Positions 36,851 through 45,147 of a stretch of DNA of 64,000 bases are shown piece after piece. Positions within the stretch are counted from its first letter, which is position 1; each line of letters opens with the position of its first letter. The notes beneath the pieces were generated by a model. The model was given only the letters and a program-made list of their open reading frames with translations, was not told where the DNA came from and searched no databases. The position numbers and the translations under genes were made by a program. Location of the stretch: contig NZ_LT840185.1 in the NCBI RefSeq assembly GCF_900177405.1, positions 1,479,501 to 1,543,500 of the forward strand, given 5' to 3'. Source of the DNA: Allosphingosinicella indica. GTDB taxonomy: Bacteria > Pseudomonadota > Alphaproteobacteria > Sphingomonadales > Sphingomonadaceae.

Positions 36851-39800
36851 ATGCAACTCTCCGACGTCTCGGTCAAACGGCCCGTCTTCGCCGCGGTTCT
36901 GGCGATCCTGATCGTGGTTGTCGGCATCGTCGGTTTCTTCAGCCTCTCGATCCGCGAATATCCGGATGTCGATCCGCCGATCGTGTCGGTCGATACGGTC
37001 TACACGGGCGCCGCCGCATCGGTGGTGGAGGCGCGCGTGACGCAAGTCCTCGAGCAGAGCCTGTCGGGCATCGAGGGGCTGCAGACGATCACGTCGCGGT
37101 CGCGTGACGGGCAGTCGGACATTACGCTGGAATTCGCCGCCGGGCGTGATGTCGACATCGCCGCCAACGACGTGCGCGATCGGATCGGCCGGGTCACCGA
37201 CGATCTGCCCGACGAAGTCCTGCCGCCGGAGGTCCGCAAGGTCGATGCCGATGCGTCGCCGATCATGTTCCTCGTCATTTCCAAGCCGGGCTGGGACCGG
37301 CTCCAGCTCTCCGACTATGTTGATCGTACCCTCGTCGACCGGTTTTCGGCGATCGACGGCGTAGCGCGGGTGTTCATCGGCGGAGAGGCGCGTCCGGCGA
37401 TGCGCATCTGGCTCAATCCGGAGCGGCTCGCCGCTTATTCGCTGACCCCCGGCGACATCGAGACCGCGCTCCGCTCGCAGAATGTCGAGCTTCCCGCGGG
37501 CCGCCTCGAATCCGCCGATCAGAACGTCACCCTGCGCGTCGACCGGCCGTTCGCGACCGCGCAGCAGTTTGCGGGGCTCATCGTCGGGCGCGGATCGGAC
37601 GGTTATCTCGTCCGCCTCGGCGATGTCGGGCGTGTCGAGCAGGGCCCGGAAAATCCCTATTCGGCGTTTCGGATGAACGGCAACAATGCGGTCGGCCTCG
37701 GTATTGTCCGCCAGTCTGGCGCGAACACGCTTGCGGTGGCGGATCAGGTGAAGCGCGTCGCGAACGAGATGCAGCCGAACCTTCCCGAAGGCATGACGAT
37801 GGTCGTCGGCTCGGACGATTCGCTGTTCATCAACGAGGCCATCAACAAGGTCTATCTCACCCTTGCCGAGGCAGCCGTGCTCGTGGTGCTGGTGATCTTC
37901 CTGTTTCTGGGAAGCTGGCGCGCGACGCTCATCCCGGCGATCACTGTGCCGATCTGCCTGCTCGGCGCCTTCTTCGTCCTCTGGGTCGCAGGCTTCTCGA
38001 TCAATCTCCTAACGCTGCTCGCGCTCGTCCTCGCGATCGGCATCGTGGTCGACGATGCGATCGTGGTGCTCGAGAATATCTACCATCGCATCGAACAGGG
38101 CGAGCCGCCGCTCGCCGCCGCGTTCGAGGGCGCACGGCAGGTCGGGTTCGCGGTCATCTCGATGACGCTCGTCGTTTGCGCGGTGTTCGTGCCCGTGATG
38201 TTCATCGCCGGGCAGACGGGCCTGCTGTTCCGCGAGCTGGCGGTGGCGATGATCGGGGCGATCGCCTTTTCGGGCTTCCTCGCGCTCAGCCTGGCGCCGA
38301 TGCTCTGTTCGAAATTGCTCAAGAACGAGCAGCGCGGACGTTTCGCGGCGTGGCTCGATCGGCGGTTCCAGCGACTCGAAGGCGCCTATGGCCGCCGGCT
38401 CGACGGGGTGCTGCGCAAGCCCCTCATCGCGCTGGCCGGGGTCGGTGTCTTGCTGGGCGGTGCCGGCGTGTTGTTCATGACGCTCCAGTCGGAGCTCGCC
38501 CCGGCGGAGGACGTCGGCATCCTTTCGGTCAACGTCAACGCGCCCGAAGGTACGGGCTATGACGCGATGGACCGTTACGTGCTCGACGTGCAGGCGCAGC
38601 TGCTGCCGATGCTGAAGGAAGGCGATGTCCGCACCGTCATCGCCCGCACGCCCGGCGGCTTCGGCCAGAGCGACGATTTCAATACCGGATCCTACACCGT
38701 CTTCCTCAACCAATGGGGCAATCGCGAGAAGACGACGCAGGACGTGGTCAACGACATCAACCGAATGCTCGCGACCATCCCGGCCGTCCGCGGCAATGCC
38801 TCGGTCCGCTCCTCGCTCGGCCGCGGCCGCGGACAGCCGATCAACTTCGTCATCGCCGGCAACACCTATGAGGAACTGGCGCAGGCGCGCGACCGCATCC
38901 TCGCCGCGGCGGCGGACAACCCCGGCATCATCAATCTCGATTCCGACTATAAGGAATCGAAGCCGCAGATGCGGATCGAGGTCGACACCACCCGCGCCGG
39001 CGATCTCGGCGTGTCGGTCGATGCGATCAGTCAGGCGCTGCAGACCCTGCTCGGCTCGCGCCGCGTTTCGACCTATCTCGATCGCGGCGAGGAATATCGC
39101 GTCGTCGTCCAGGCCGATGCCCAGCGCCGTTCGACCGAGGCCGATCTCGCATCCATCTACGTGCGCAGCCGCACCGGCGATCTCATCCCGCTCTCCAACC
39201 TCGTGACGACGCGCGAGACGGCGGGCGCGCGCGATCTCGGCCGCTACAACAAGCTGCGCGCGATCACGCTCTCGGGCGGCCTCGCGCCCGGCTATTCGCT
39301 CGGCCAGGCGCTCGAATTCCTCGAGCAGCAGGCCGCGCAATCCTCCGAGGTCACCGCCATCGGCTATCGCGGCGAAAGTCAGTCGTTCAAGGAATCGGGT
39401 GGCTCGATTCTGCTCGTGTTCGGCCTCACCATCCTCGTCGTCTATCTGCTGCTCGCGGCGCAGTTCGAAAGCTTCGTCCATCCGGGGGTGATCATATCCA
39501 CCGTACCGCTCGCCGTGGCGGGCGGCATCGTCGGGCTGGCGGTGATGGGCCAGTCGCTCAACCTCTACAGTCAGGTCGGCATCGTCATGCTGGTCGGGCT
39601 CGCCGCCAAGAACGGCATCCTGATCGTCGAATTCGCGAACCAGTTGCGCGATCAGGGCCGCGACATCGCCGACGCGATCCGCGAAGCCTCGGCGCGACGG
39701 CTGCGGCCGATCCTGATGACCTCGATCGCGACCACCGCGGGTGCGGTGCCGTTGATGCTGGCCTCCGGCGCCGGCGCGGGCGCGCGTCAGGCGATCGGCG

Positions 39801-39982
39801 TGGTCGTTGTGTGGGGCGTCTCCATCGCGACGATCGTCACGCTGTTCCTCATACCTGTCCTCTATTCGCTGCTGGCGCGCTACACCGGCTCTCCGGATGC
39901 CGTGAAGCGCAAGCTGGAAGCGCAGCTCGCCGAGCATGGCGAGGGGGCGCCGCACGGTGCGGTGCCGATGCCCGCCGAATAA
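36851..39982 (+). CDS. RND-family multidrug efflux permease (HAE1/AcrB type)
   Basis: The 1043-residue inner-membrane protein has the RND layout: one N-terminal helix, a large periplasmic loop, six helices, a second loop and five helices. Motifs include FFSLSIREYPDVDPPIVSV, the TM4 proton-relay Asp pair in LAIGIVVDDAIVVLENI (about 396-412), and VGLAAKNGILIVEFANQLRD near the C-terminus. It pairs with the adaptor 6 bases upstream. There is no linked TolC gene, so it probably uses a shared channel. Drug or solvent export is inferred from the family. Confidence 0.96.
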   Translation: MQLSDVSVKRPVFAAVLAILIVVVGIVGFFSLSIREYPDVDPPIVSVDTVYTGAAASVVEARVTQVLEQSLSGIEGLQTITSRSRDGQSDITLEFAAGRDVDIAANDVRDRIGRVTDDLPDEVLPPEVRKVDADASPIMFLVISKPGWDRLQLSDYVDRTLVDRFSAIDGVARVFIGGEARPAMRIWLNPERLAAYSLTPGDIETALRSQNVELPAGRLESADQNVTLRVDRPFATAQQFAGLIVGRGSDGYLVRLGDVGRVEQGPENPYSAFRMNGNNAVGLGIVRQSGANTLAVADQVKRVANEMQPNLPEGMTMVVGSDDSLFINEAINKVYLTLAEAAVLVVLVIFLFLGSWRATLIPAITVPICLLGAFFVLWVAGFSINLLTLLALVLAIGIVVDDAIVVLENIYHRIEQGEPPLAAAFEGARQVGFAVISMTLVVCAVFVPVMFIAGQTGLLFRELAVAMIGAIAFSGFLALSLAPMLCSKLLKNEQRGRFAAWLDRRFQRLEGAYGRRLDGVLRKPLIALAGVGVLLGGAGVLFMTLQSELAPAEDVGILSVNVNAPEGTGYDAMDRYVLDVQAQLLPMLKEGDVRTVIARTPGGFGQSDDFNTGSYTVFLNQWGNREKTTQDVVNDINRMLATIPAVRGNASVRSSLGRGRGQPINFVIAGNTYEELAQARDRILAAAADNPGIINLDSDYKESKPQMRIEVDTTRAGDLGVSVDAISQALQTLLGSRRVSTYLDRGEEYRVVVQADAQRRSTEADLASIYVRSRTGDLIPLSNLVTTRETAGARDLGRYNKLRAITLSGGLAPGYSLGQALEFLEQQAAQSSEVTAIGYRGESQSFKESGGSILLVFGLTILVVYLLLAAQFESFVHPGVIISTVPLAVAGGIVGLAVMGQSLNLYSQVGIVMLVGLAAKNGILIVEFANQLRDQGRDIADAIREASARRLRPILMTSIATTAGAVPLMLASGAGAGARQAIGVVVVWGVSIATIVTLFLIPVLYSLLARYTGSPDAVKRKLEAQLAEHGEGAPHGAVPMPAE

Positions 39983-40004
39983 CCCCAGAATAGGGAATGC
40001 CAGC

Positions 40005-40559
40005 ATGACCGCCATCGCGTCCCGGTCCCAATTGCGTATGTCCTTTTTCCGCTATGCGCTGTTCACCGTGCCCGCGGTGCTGCTGCTCGGCACGCTCTCC
40101 GGCCGGCTCGCCAATTCGGGCTATGGCAATTCCTGGTTCGATGCGCTGGTGAAGCCCGATCTGATGCCGCCTGGCTGGGTGTTCGGCGCGGCGTGGACAT
40201 TGCTCTACATCCTGTTGGGACTCGCCTTCGCGATGATTCTCCACGCCAAGGGCGCGCGGCTGCGCGAGGCGGCGATCGCGCTGTTCGTCGGCCAGCTTAT
40301 CCTCAACTATCTCTGGTCGCCGGTCTTCTTCGCCTGGCACAAGGTCGGCGTGGCGCTGATCCTGATCGTCGCGATCCTTGGCGTTTCGATCGCAGTCACC
40401 GCCCTCTTCTGGCGGATCCGCAAGGCTGCGGCAGTGCTGATGCTGCCCTATCTGGCCTGGCTGTGCTTTGCCTCCTACCTCAATTACCAGATCCGCGTGC
40501 TCAACCCGGAGGCCGAAACCCTTGCGCCGGGCGCCGAGAGCACCGACATCGCGCTCTGA
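40005..40559 (+). CDS. tspO: TspO/MBR family tryptophan-rich sensory protein
   Basis: The ATG at 40005 gives 184 residues; the frame is open further upstream inside the RND gene but without meaning. Five hydrophobic helices are seen, with the family core WFDALVKPDLMPPGWVFGAAW and LNYLWSPVFF. TspO proteins bind porphyrins and act in tetrapyrrole or oxygen-related control. The AATAGGGA binding site fits. The protein has a short N-terminal extension (about 17 residues) and a C-terminal tail beyond the last helix. It starts 22 bases after the efflux permease. Confidence 0.93.
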   Translation: MTAIASRSQLRMSFFRYALFTVPAVLLLGTLSGRLANSGYGNSWFDALVKPDLMPPGWVFGAAWTLLYILLGLAFAMILHAKGARLREAAIALFVGQLILNYLWSPVFFAWHKVGVALILIVAILGVSIAVTALFWRIRKAAAVLMLPYLAWLCFASYLNYQIRVLNPEAETLAPGAESTDIAL

Positions 40560-40578
40560 GACCCTAGGAGATACGTCC

Positions 40579-40893
40579 ATGCAGTCGCAGAACCGTTTGT
40601 TCGACGATCTGGTGAAAGTGCTGAACGGCGCCGCCGGCACCGTCGCGGGCATGGGCCGCGAGGCGGAGACGGCGTTCCGCGAGCGCGCGCGCGACTGGGT
40701 CGGCGGGCTCGACATGGTGAGCCGCGACGAGTTCGAGGCGGTGAAGGCGATGGCCGTGGCCGCGCGCGAGGAGAATGCGGAGCTGAAAGCCCGTCTCGAC
40801 GCGCTGGAAGGCAAGGCGAAGCCGCAAGCGGCCAAGCCGGCGGCGAAGCCCGCGCCCAAGCAAAAGCCCGCAGCGTCGGGGCGCGGCGACTAA
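40579..40893 (+). CDS. ubiK: ubiquinone biosynthesis accessory factor UbiK-like (BMFP)
   Basis: The ATG at 40579, after TAGGAG, gives 104 residues. The N-terminal 75 residues (QNRLFDDLVKVLNGAAGTV, VSRDEFEAVKAMAVAAREEN and the coiled-coil ELKARLDALEGK) match the YqiC/UbiK family, which supports the ubiquinone-assembly complex. The C-terminus is a Lys/Ala/Pro tail. It lies 19 bases after tspO and is likely in the same transcript. Confidence 0.88.
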   Translation: MQSQNRLFDDLVKVLNGAAGTVAGMGREAETAFRERARDWVGGLDMVSRDEFEAVKAMAVAAREENAELKARLDALEGKAKPQAAKPAAKPAPKQKPAASGRGD

Positions 40894-40988
40894 TCCACAG
40901 CTTTCTGTTATAGCGGCGCCCGCTGCCCTTGCGGCGGCGGTGCGGTGCGTTGCAGACTCGCGTGAGTGAAGGGCGTCAGGGATTGCGC

Positions 40989-41498
40989 ATGACTGTCGAC
41001 GAATATGAGGCCGAGCGCGACGCGGGCGCGCCGATCGACATGCTCGAATATTATTTCGGCGCGCACGGCTGGGCCTATGAGCGCAGCGGCGACGACGAGA
41101 TCGTGGCGACGTTCCAGGGAAGCTGGGCGCAGTATGAGCTGCGCGCGATCTGGCGCGACGACGACAATGTCCTCCAGTTCCTCGCGCTCCCCGATATCCG
41201 CGTCGCGACCGATAAGCGCCCGCAGACCTATGAGACGATTGGTCTCATCAACGAGCAGCTCTGGCTCGGCCATTTCGAGCTGTGGGCGACCTCGGGCCTC
41301 GTGCTCTTCCGCCACGCCGCGCTGATCGAGAATGACGACGGCGCGACGCTGACGCTGCGCCAGGCGGAGACTTTGGTCGAAGCCGCGATCGAGGAGTGCG
41401 AGCGCTTCTACCCCGTCTTCCAGTTCGTGCTCTGGGCCGACAAGACCCCCCAGGACGCCATCGCCGCCGCGCTGATCGAGACGCAGGGCGAGGCGTGA
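40989..41498 (+). CDS. YbjN domain-containing protein
   Basis: The ATG at 40989 gives 169 residues (MTVDEYEAERDAGAPIDMLEYYFGAHGW...); the frame is open 20 codons upstream without a binding site. The pattern WAYERSGDDEIVATFQGSWAQ, NEQLWLGHFELWATSGLVLFR and the C-terminal FYPVFQFVLW fits the YbjN family, which has a fold like type III secretion chaperones. Its biochemical role is unknown. In sphingomonads it commonly sits before proC, as here. Confidence 0.87.
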   Translation: MTVDEYEAERDAGAPIDMLEYYFGAHGWAYERSGDDEIVATFQGSWAQYELRAIWRDDDNVLQFLALPDIRVATDKRPQTYETIGLINEQLWLGHFELWATSGLVLFRHAALIENDDGATLTLRQAETLVEAAIEECERFYPVFQFVLWADKTPQDAIAAALIETQGEA

Positions 41499-41524
41499 CC
41501 GCGCGGGCATTCCGTACCAGTCCC

Positions 41525-41594
41525 GTCATTGCGAGCGCAGCGAAGCAATCCAGCAATGGCTGGATTGCCGCGGCGCTACGCGCTTCGCAATGAC
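41525..41594. repeat. palindromic GTCATTGCGAG...CGCAATGAC element ahead of proC
   Basis: GTCATTGCGAGCGCAGCG at the left end is matched by a near reverse complement ending CTTCGCAATGAC at 41594. GCAATCCAG/CTGGATTGC forms the inner arm. This is a widespread proteobacterial extragenic palindrome. It ends only 6 bases before the proC start codon and occupies most of the 102-base gap. Confidence 0.8.
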
Positions 41595-41600
41595 GATGGC

Positions 41601-42410
41601 ATGATCCACCTTCCCGGCCCGTTCTGGATGATCGGCTGCGGCAATATGGCCGGGGCGATGCTCGAGGGCTGGCTCGCGGCGGGGCTGGACCCAGACCGCG
41701 TGACCGTCATTCGCCCCAGCGGCACCCCCGCGCCGGGCGGCGTGCGCACGCTCACTGCGCTTCCCGCCGACGAAACGCCGGCGATCGCGATGCTCGGCGT
41801 CAAGCCGCAGAAGCTGGACGATGTCGCGCCGTCGCTCGCGCCCGCTCTGGCGCCCGAGACCATCCTCGTCTCGATCCTCGCCGGGGTCGAAACCGCCTCG
41901 CTCCGCGCGCGCTTTGCTGCGCCGCGCACAATCGTTCGCGCCATGCCCAACACGCCGGTGGCGCTCCGCAAGGGCGCGACGGGGCTGTTCTCCGACAGCG
42001 CCCACCCGGCTGCGCGCGAAGCCGTGGGCGCGCTGATGACGGCGCTCGGCCACGCCGAATGGGTGGAGGACGAGGATCTGCTCCATGTCGTCGGTGCGCT
42101 CTGCGGCAGTGGCCCCGCGTTCGTCTTCCGTTTCATCGACGCGATCGCGGCGGCGGGCGCGGCGCTCGGCCTGCCGCCCGAGCAGGCGGCGCGGCTCGCG
42201 CTCGCGACGGTCGACGGCGCAGGCAGCCTCGCCGGATCTTCGCCCGAAACGCCGCACGAGCTTGCGGTGCGCGTTACCAGTCCCGGGGGGATGACCGCGA
42301 AGGGGCTCGACATCCTCGACGACGACGCTGCGCTCGCCGATCTCGTCCGCCGCACCCTGGAGGCGGCCGTCGATCGCTCGCGCGAGATGGGGGCGGCGGC
42401 GCGGCGCTGA
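41601..42410 (+). CDS. proC: pyrroline-5-carboxylate reductase
   Basis: ProC reduces pyrroline-5-carboxylate to proline with NAD(P)H. The ATG at 41601 gives 269 residues, the usual length; earlier in-frame codons lie inside the palindromic repeat. The N-terminal Rossmann motif (FWMIGCGNMAGAMLEGWLAAG), the RAMPNTPVALRKGATGLF loop and the P5CR signature near the end (ELAVRVTSPGGMTAKGLDIL) are all present. No clear Shine-Dalgarno precedes it because the repeat abuts the start. Confidence 0.96.
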   Translation: MIHLPGPFWMIGCGNMAGAMLEGWLAAGLDPDRVTVIRPSGTPAPGGVRTLTALPADETPAIAMLGVKPQKLDDVAPSLAPALAPETILVSILAGVETASLRARFAAPRTIVRAMPNTPVALRKGATGLFSDSAHPAAREAVGALMTALGHAEWVEDEDLLHVVGALCGSGPAFVFRFIDAIAAAGAALGLPPEQAARLALATVDGAGSLAGSSPETPHELAVRVTSPGGMTAKGLDILDDDAALADLVRRTLEAAVDRSREMGAAARR

Positions 42411-42473
42411 CGCGTTGACCGCGCCTCCCGGCTTTCCTATCCCGCCCCCGCACCACAGCCGACGGGGACCGAC

Positions 42474-43364
42474 ATGACCGACCAGCGCAGCTTCGACGAC
42501 CGGGACGGTTGGATCTGGTTCGACGGCAAGCTGGTGCCCTGGCGCGAGGCGAACGTCCACGTCCTCACCCACGCGCTGCATTATGCCTCCGCGGTGTTTG
42601 AGGGGCAGCGCATCTATTCGGGCGAGATCTTCAAGCTCAGCGAGCATAGCACGCGGCTCCGCAAGAGCGCGTCGCTGCTCGGCTTCGAGCTGCCCTGGAC
42701 GGTCGAGGAGCTCGACGCCGCCTGTATCGAAGTGATGAAGGCCAATGGGCTGGAGGACGGCTATATGCGTCCGCTCGCCTGGCGCGGGTCCGAGCAGATG
42801 GGCGTCGCGGCGCAGCGCACCAAGCCGCATGTCGCGATCACTGCCTGGGAATGGGGCACCTATTTCGGCCATGAGGCGATCGAGAGCGGCCTCCGGCTGG
42901 ACATCTCGCCGTGGCGCCGCCCCGCCCCCTACACCGCGCCGACCGAGAGCAAGGCGGCGGGCCTCTACATGATCTGCACGCTCGCCAAGCACCGCGCCGA
43001 CGATCGCGGCTATAACGACGCGCTGATGCTCGACTGGCGCGGGCAGGTGGCGGAGGCGACCGGCGCCAACGCCTTCTTCGTCAAGGACGGCGCACTGCAC
43101 ACGCCGGTCCCCGATTGCTTCCTCGACGGCATCACCCGCCGCACCGTGATGGACCTCGCCCGCCGCCGCGGGATCGAAGTGATCGAGCGCAAGATCTGGC
43201 CCGAGGAGCTGGAGAGCTTCGAACAATTCTTCCTCACCGGGAGCGCTGCCGAGGTGACCCCGGTCCAGTCCGCCGGCCCGTGGAATTTCGAAGTCGGCGA
43301 TCTCACCCGCCAGCTCCGCAAGGATTATCTCGACCTAGTGCATCGGCGCCTGCCGAACGCGTAA
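42474..43364 (+). CDS. ilvE: branched-chain amino acid aminotransferase
   Basis: This PLP fold-type IV enzyme makes or degrades Val, Leu and Ile. The 296-residue protein has HALHYASAVFEGQRIY, the PLP Lys160 in PTESKAAGLY, EATGANAFFVKDG and the FLTGSAAEVTPV phosphate-binding loop. Substrate-side motifs match IlvE rather than D-amino-acid aminotransferase or aminodeoxychorismate lyase. It stands after proC with a 63-base gap and is followed by a palindromic repeat. Confidence 0.94.
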   Translation: MTDQRSFDDRDGWIWFDGKLVPWREANVHVLTHALHYASAVFEGQRIYSGEIFKLSEHSTRLRKSASLLGFELPWTVEELDAACIEVMKANGLEDGYMRPLAWRGSEQMGVAAQRTKPHVAITAWEWGTYFGHEAIESGLRLDISPWRRPAPYTAPTESKAAGLYMICTLAKHRADDRGYNDALMLDWRGQVAEATGANAFFVKDGALHTPVPDCFLDGITRRTVMDLARRRGIEVIERKIWPEELESFEQFFLTGSAAEVTPVQSAGPWNFEVGDLTRQLRKDYLDLVHRRLPNA

Positions 43365-43372
43365 CCATAGAC

Positions 43373-43456
43373 GTCACCCTGAACTCGTTTCAGGGTCCAT
43401 GGCGGAGACGGTCGCGACCCTCATCGCGATGGATGCTGAAACAAGTTCAGCATGAC
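43373..43456 (+). repeat. paired-palindrome intergenic repeat, copy E
   Basis: A full 84-base copy in the same orientation as A, C and D. It lies in the convergent gap between ilvE and the small stress-protein gene, where it may also terminate transcription from both sides. Confidence 0.87.
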
Positions 43457-43478
43457 AAAGGTGAGGTAAGGAGACGCC

Positions 43479-43784
43479 TCAACTATTCCCGCGCTTGCGG
43501 CGTGTTTCCCAGCCTTTCTTGGCCGCGGCGGAGCGGTCGGCGGCGCTGCGGCTGGCCGAGGCCGCGCCGCCTTTCTTGCCACCTTTCCGCGACGAAACCT
43601 TGGTATCGGGCTTGCCGCGGCCGGAGCCAGACTTGTTGCCGCCGCCGCTTTCCTTGTTCACCGTCGCCCAAGCGCGCGCTTCGGCTTCCTTCCGGGGAAC
43701 ACCGCGCTCTTCATAGCCTTGCTCGATATGCGTGGCCTTGCGCTTCTGCTTGTCGGTGTAAGCGGATTTGTCACCCTGTGGCAT
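43479..43784 (-). CDS. small basic KGG-type stress protein (often labelled plasmid stabilization protein)
   Basis: The ATG at 43784 (MPQGDKSAYTDKQKRKATHI) with GGAGG upstream gives 101 residues. An ATG four codons earlier is less likely. The first half has the conserved helical pattern EQGYEERGVPRKEAEARAWA followed by TVNKESGGG. The rest is a Lys/Arg/Ser/Gly-rich tail (residues about 50-101), probably disordered and nucleic-acid binding. Despite the common label there is no toxin-antitoxin partner. A strong candidate EcfG-type promoter upstream points to general stress control. Confidence 0.82.
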   Translation of the reverse strand: MPQGDKSAYTDKQKRKATHIEQGYEERGVPRKEAEARAWATVNKESGGGNKSGSGRGKPDTKVSSRKGGKKGGAASASRSAADRSAAAKKGWETRRKRGNS

Positions 43785-43816
43785 GACGGCCTCCAAGACT
43801 GTGGGGTACCGATCCC

Positions 43817-43841
43817 AACGCGCCGCGGGAAGCGCGGTTCA
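43817..43841 (-). promoter_or_regulatory. candidate EcfG (general stress) promoter
   Basis: On the minus strand TGAAC (43841-43837), a 16-base spacer and CGTT (43820-43817) match the alphaproteobacterial general-stress consensus GGAAC-N16-17-CGTT with a single mismatch. Transcription would begin about 25 bases before the ATG at 43784. Confidence 0.55.
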
Positions 43842-43846
43842 GCGAT

Positions 43847-43872
43847 GGAATAAAATCGGCGCCGCAGGCGTA
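43847..43872 (+). promoter_or_regulatory. weak candidate ECF promoter for the sigma factor gene
   Basis: GGAAT (43847-43851), 17 bases and CGTA (43869-43872) resemble an ECF-type promoter and lie 11 bases before the sigma-factor start, which is very close. If real, the sigma gene could be autoregulated or under general stress control. The match is imperfect at both boxes. Confidence 0.25.
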
Positions 43873-43882
43873 AGGTTCGCAT

Positions 43883-44401
43883 ATGTGGGGAAAAACGGAC
43901 GTCCAGCGCGCACTGCCGGTGCTGCGCCGCTATGCACGGAGCCTCGCGCGGGACCGCGCGGCGGCGGACGATCTCGTGCAGGACGCGCTGCTCCGCGCCT
44001 ATGAGAAGAGCGGCACCTTCCAGACCGGTCGTTCGCTCAAGGTCTGGCTGCTGGCGATCCTGCGCAACGCCTTCATCAGCGGCATCCGGCGGCGCGAGGC
44101 GGAAGCCGCGCGCGACGAGGATTTCGCCTATCAGACCGCCGACGCGATCGCCTCGAGCGATCCCGAGCAGGCGGTCTATCTCGCCCAGATAGCGGCGCGC
44201 TTCTCGCGGCTGCCGGAAGCGCAGCGGTCGGTGCTCCACCTCGTCGCGGTCGAGGGCTTTTCCTACCAGGAGGCGGCGGACGCGCTCGAGGTGCCGATCG
44301 GCACCGTCATGTCGCGCATCAGTCGCGCCCGCGCGGCGCTCCGCGAGGCCGACGTCGCTCCCCATCCCCTGCGTATTGTCGGAGGCACCGATGCGTCCTG
44401 A
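43883..44401 (+). CDS. ECF-family RNA polymerase sigma factor
   Basis: The 172-residue protein has only sigma regions 2 and 4. Region 2 is visible as LARDRAAADDLVQDALLRAY and KVWLLAILRNAFISGIRRRE (residues about 20-75). Region 4 is LPEAQRSVLHLVAVEGFSYQEAADAL with the helix-turn-helix PIGTVMSRISRARAALRE (about 113-160). Its end overlaps the anti-sigma gene by 11 bases, the standard coupling of a sigma with its inhibitor. It is not accompanied by phyR or nepR, so it is probably not the master EcfG factor. Confidence 0.93.
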   Translation: MWGKTDVQRALPVLRRYARSLARDRAAADDLVQDALLRAYEKSGTFQTGRSLKVWLLAILRNAFISGIRRREAEAARDEDFAYQTADAIASSDPEQAVYLAQIAARFSRLPEAQRSVLHLVAVEGFSYQEAADALEVPIGTVMSRISRARAALREADVAPHPLRIVGGTDAS

Positions 44402-45143
44402 ATCGATCGAGCCGATCGAGCTCGAAGCCTATGTCGACGATCAGCTCGATCTCGCCCGCCGCATGGCGGTGGAGGAGCGGCTGGCGCACGATCCCGAGCT
44501 CGCCGCCAGCGTGATGGCCGATCTCCGTGCCCGCAGCGCGCTTCGGCTGCTCGCCCGCGCGGAAGGGCCGGTCCCGTCCGGCCTCGGCAGTGCCGCTGAT
44601 CGGCTAGACCGGCGGCTGGCGGGCAAGCCGCGCTCGCGCCTGTTTCGTCCGCTCGCCGGGCTGATGACCAGCGCCGCCGCCGTGGTGCTGCTGATGATCG
44701 CGGTCAACGACGGCCCCGCACAGGCCGAGCCGCCGCCCTACGTCGCCGATGCGCTGATGGCCTATCGCACCGGGATGCTGCGCGCCGGCATGGAATCGCT
44801 GCCGCAATCGCGCGTGTTCGATGCGGGCGAAGTGATGCGCGCCACCCGCATCCGGATGCCCGTGCTGCCCGAAGGATGGACCGTGCGAGACGTGCAGATC
44901 TTCCCGTCGGACGAGGGACCGGCGCTGCAGATCATGGTTGATACCGCCGAGGAGGATGCGATCTCGATCTTCGCGATCCACGCCGGCAGCGATGCCCCCG
45001 CCACACCCGTGGTGATCGACAAGGGCGCGGAATCCGTCGCTTACTGGCGCAACGGCGACATCTCCTACGCGCTAACCGGGGCGGCCGCGCCCGAGGCGCT
45101 GGACATCGCGGCGCGCGACCTGGCGGACAACCGGCTGCGCTGA
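44391..45143 (+). CDS. transmembrane anti-sigma factor
   Basis: The ATG at 44391, with GGAGG 6 bases before, gives 250 residues; a TTG five codons upstream is less likely. The cytoplasmic N-terminal part (ELEAYVDDQLDLARRMAVEE, then HDPELAASVMADLRARSALR) resembles the zinc-less anti-sigma domain. A single helix follows at about 88-106 (AGLMTSAAAVVLLMIAV), then a periplasmic domain of about 140 residues. It overlaps the sigma gene and is followed 4 bases later by the redoxin/oxygenase gene. The signal is unknown. Confidence 0.85.
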   Translation: MRPESIEPIELEAYVDDQLDLARRMAVEERLAHDPELAASVMADLRARSALRLLARAEGPVPSGLGSAADRLDRRLAGKPRSRLFRPLAGLMTSAAAVVLLMIAVNDGPAQAEPPPYVADALMAYRTGMLRAGMESLPQSRVFDAGEVMRATRIRMPVLPEGWTVRDVQIFPSDEGPALQIMVDTAEEDAISIFAIHAGSDAPATPVVIDKGAESVAYWRNGDISYALTGAAAPEALDIAARDLADNRLR

Positions 45144-45147
45144 CCGC

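Noticed and set aside
43479-43784. Antitoxin or plasmid partition role suggested by the usual family name
   Set aside because: No toxin gene or plasmid features are adjacent; the promoter and composition suggest a stress protein.
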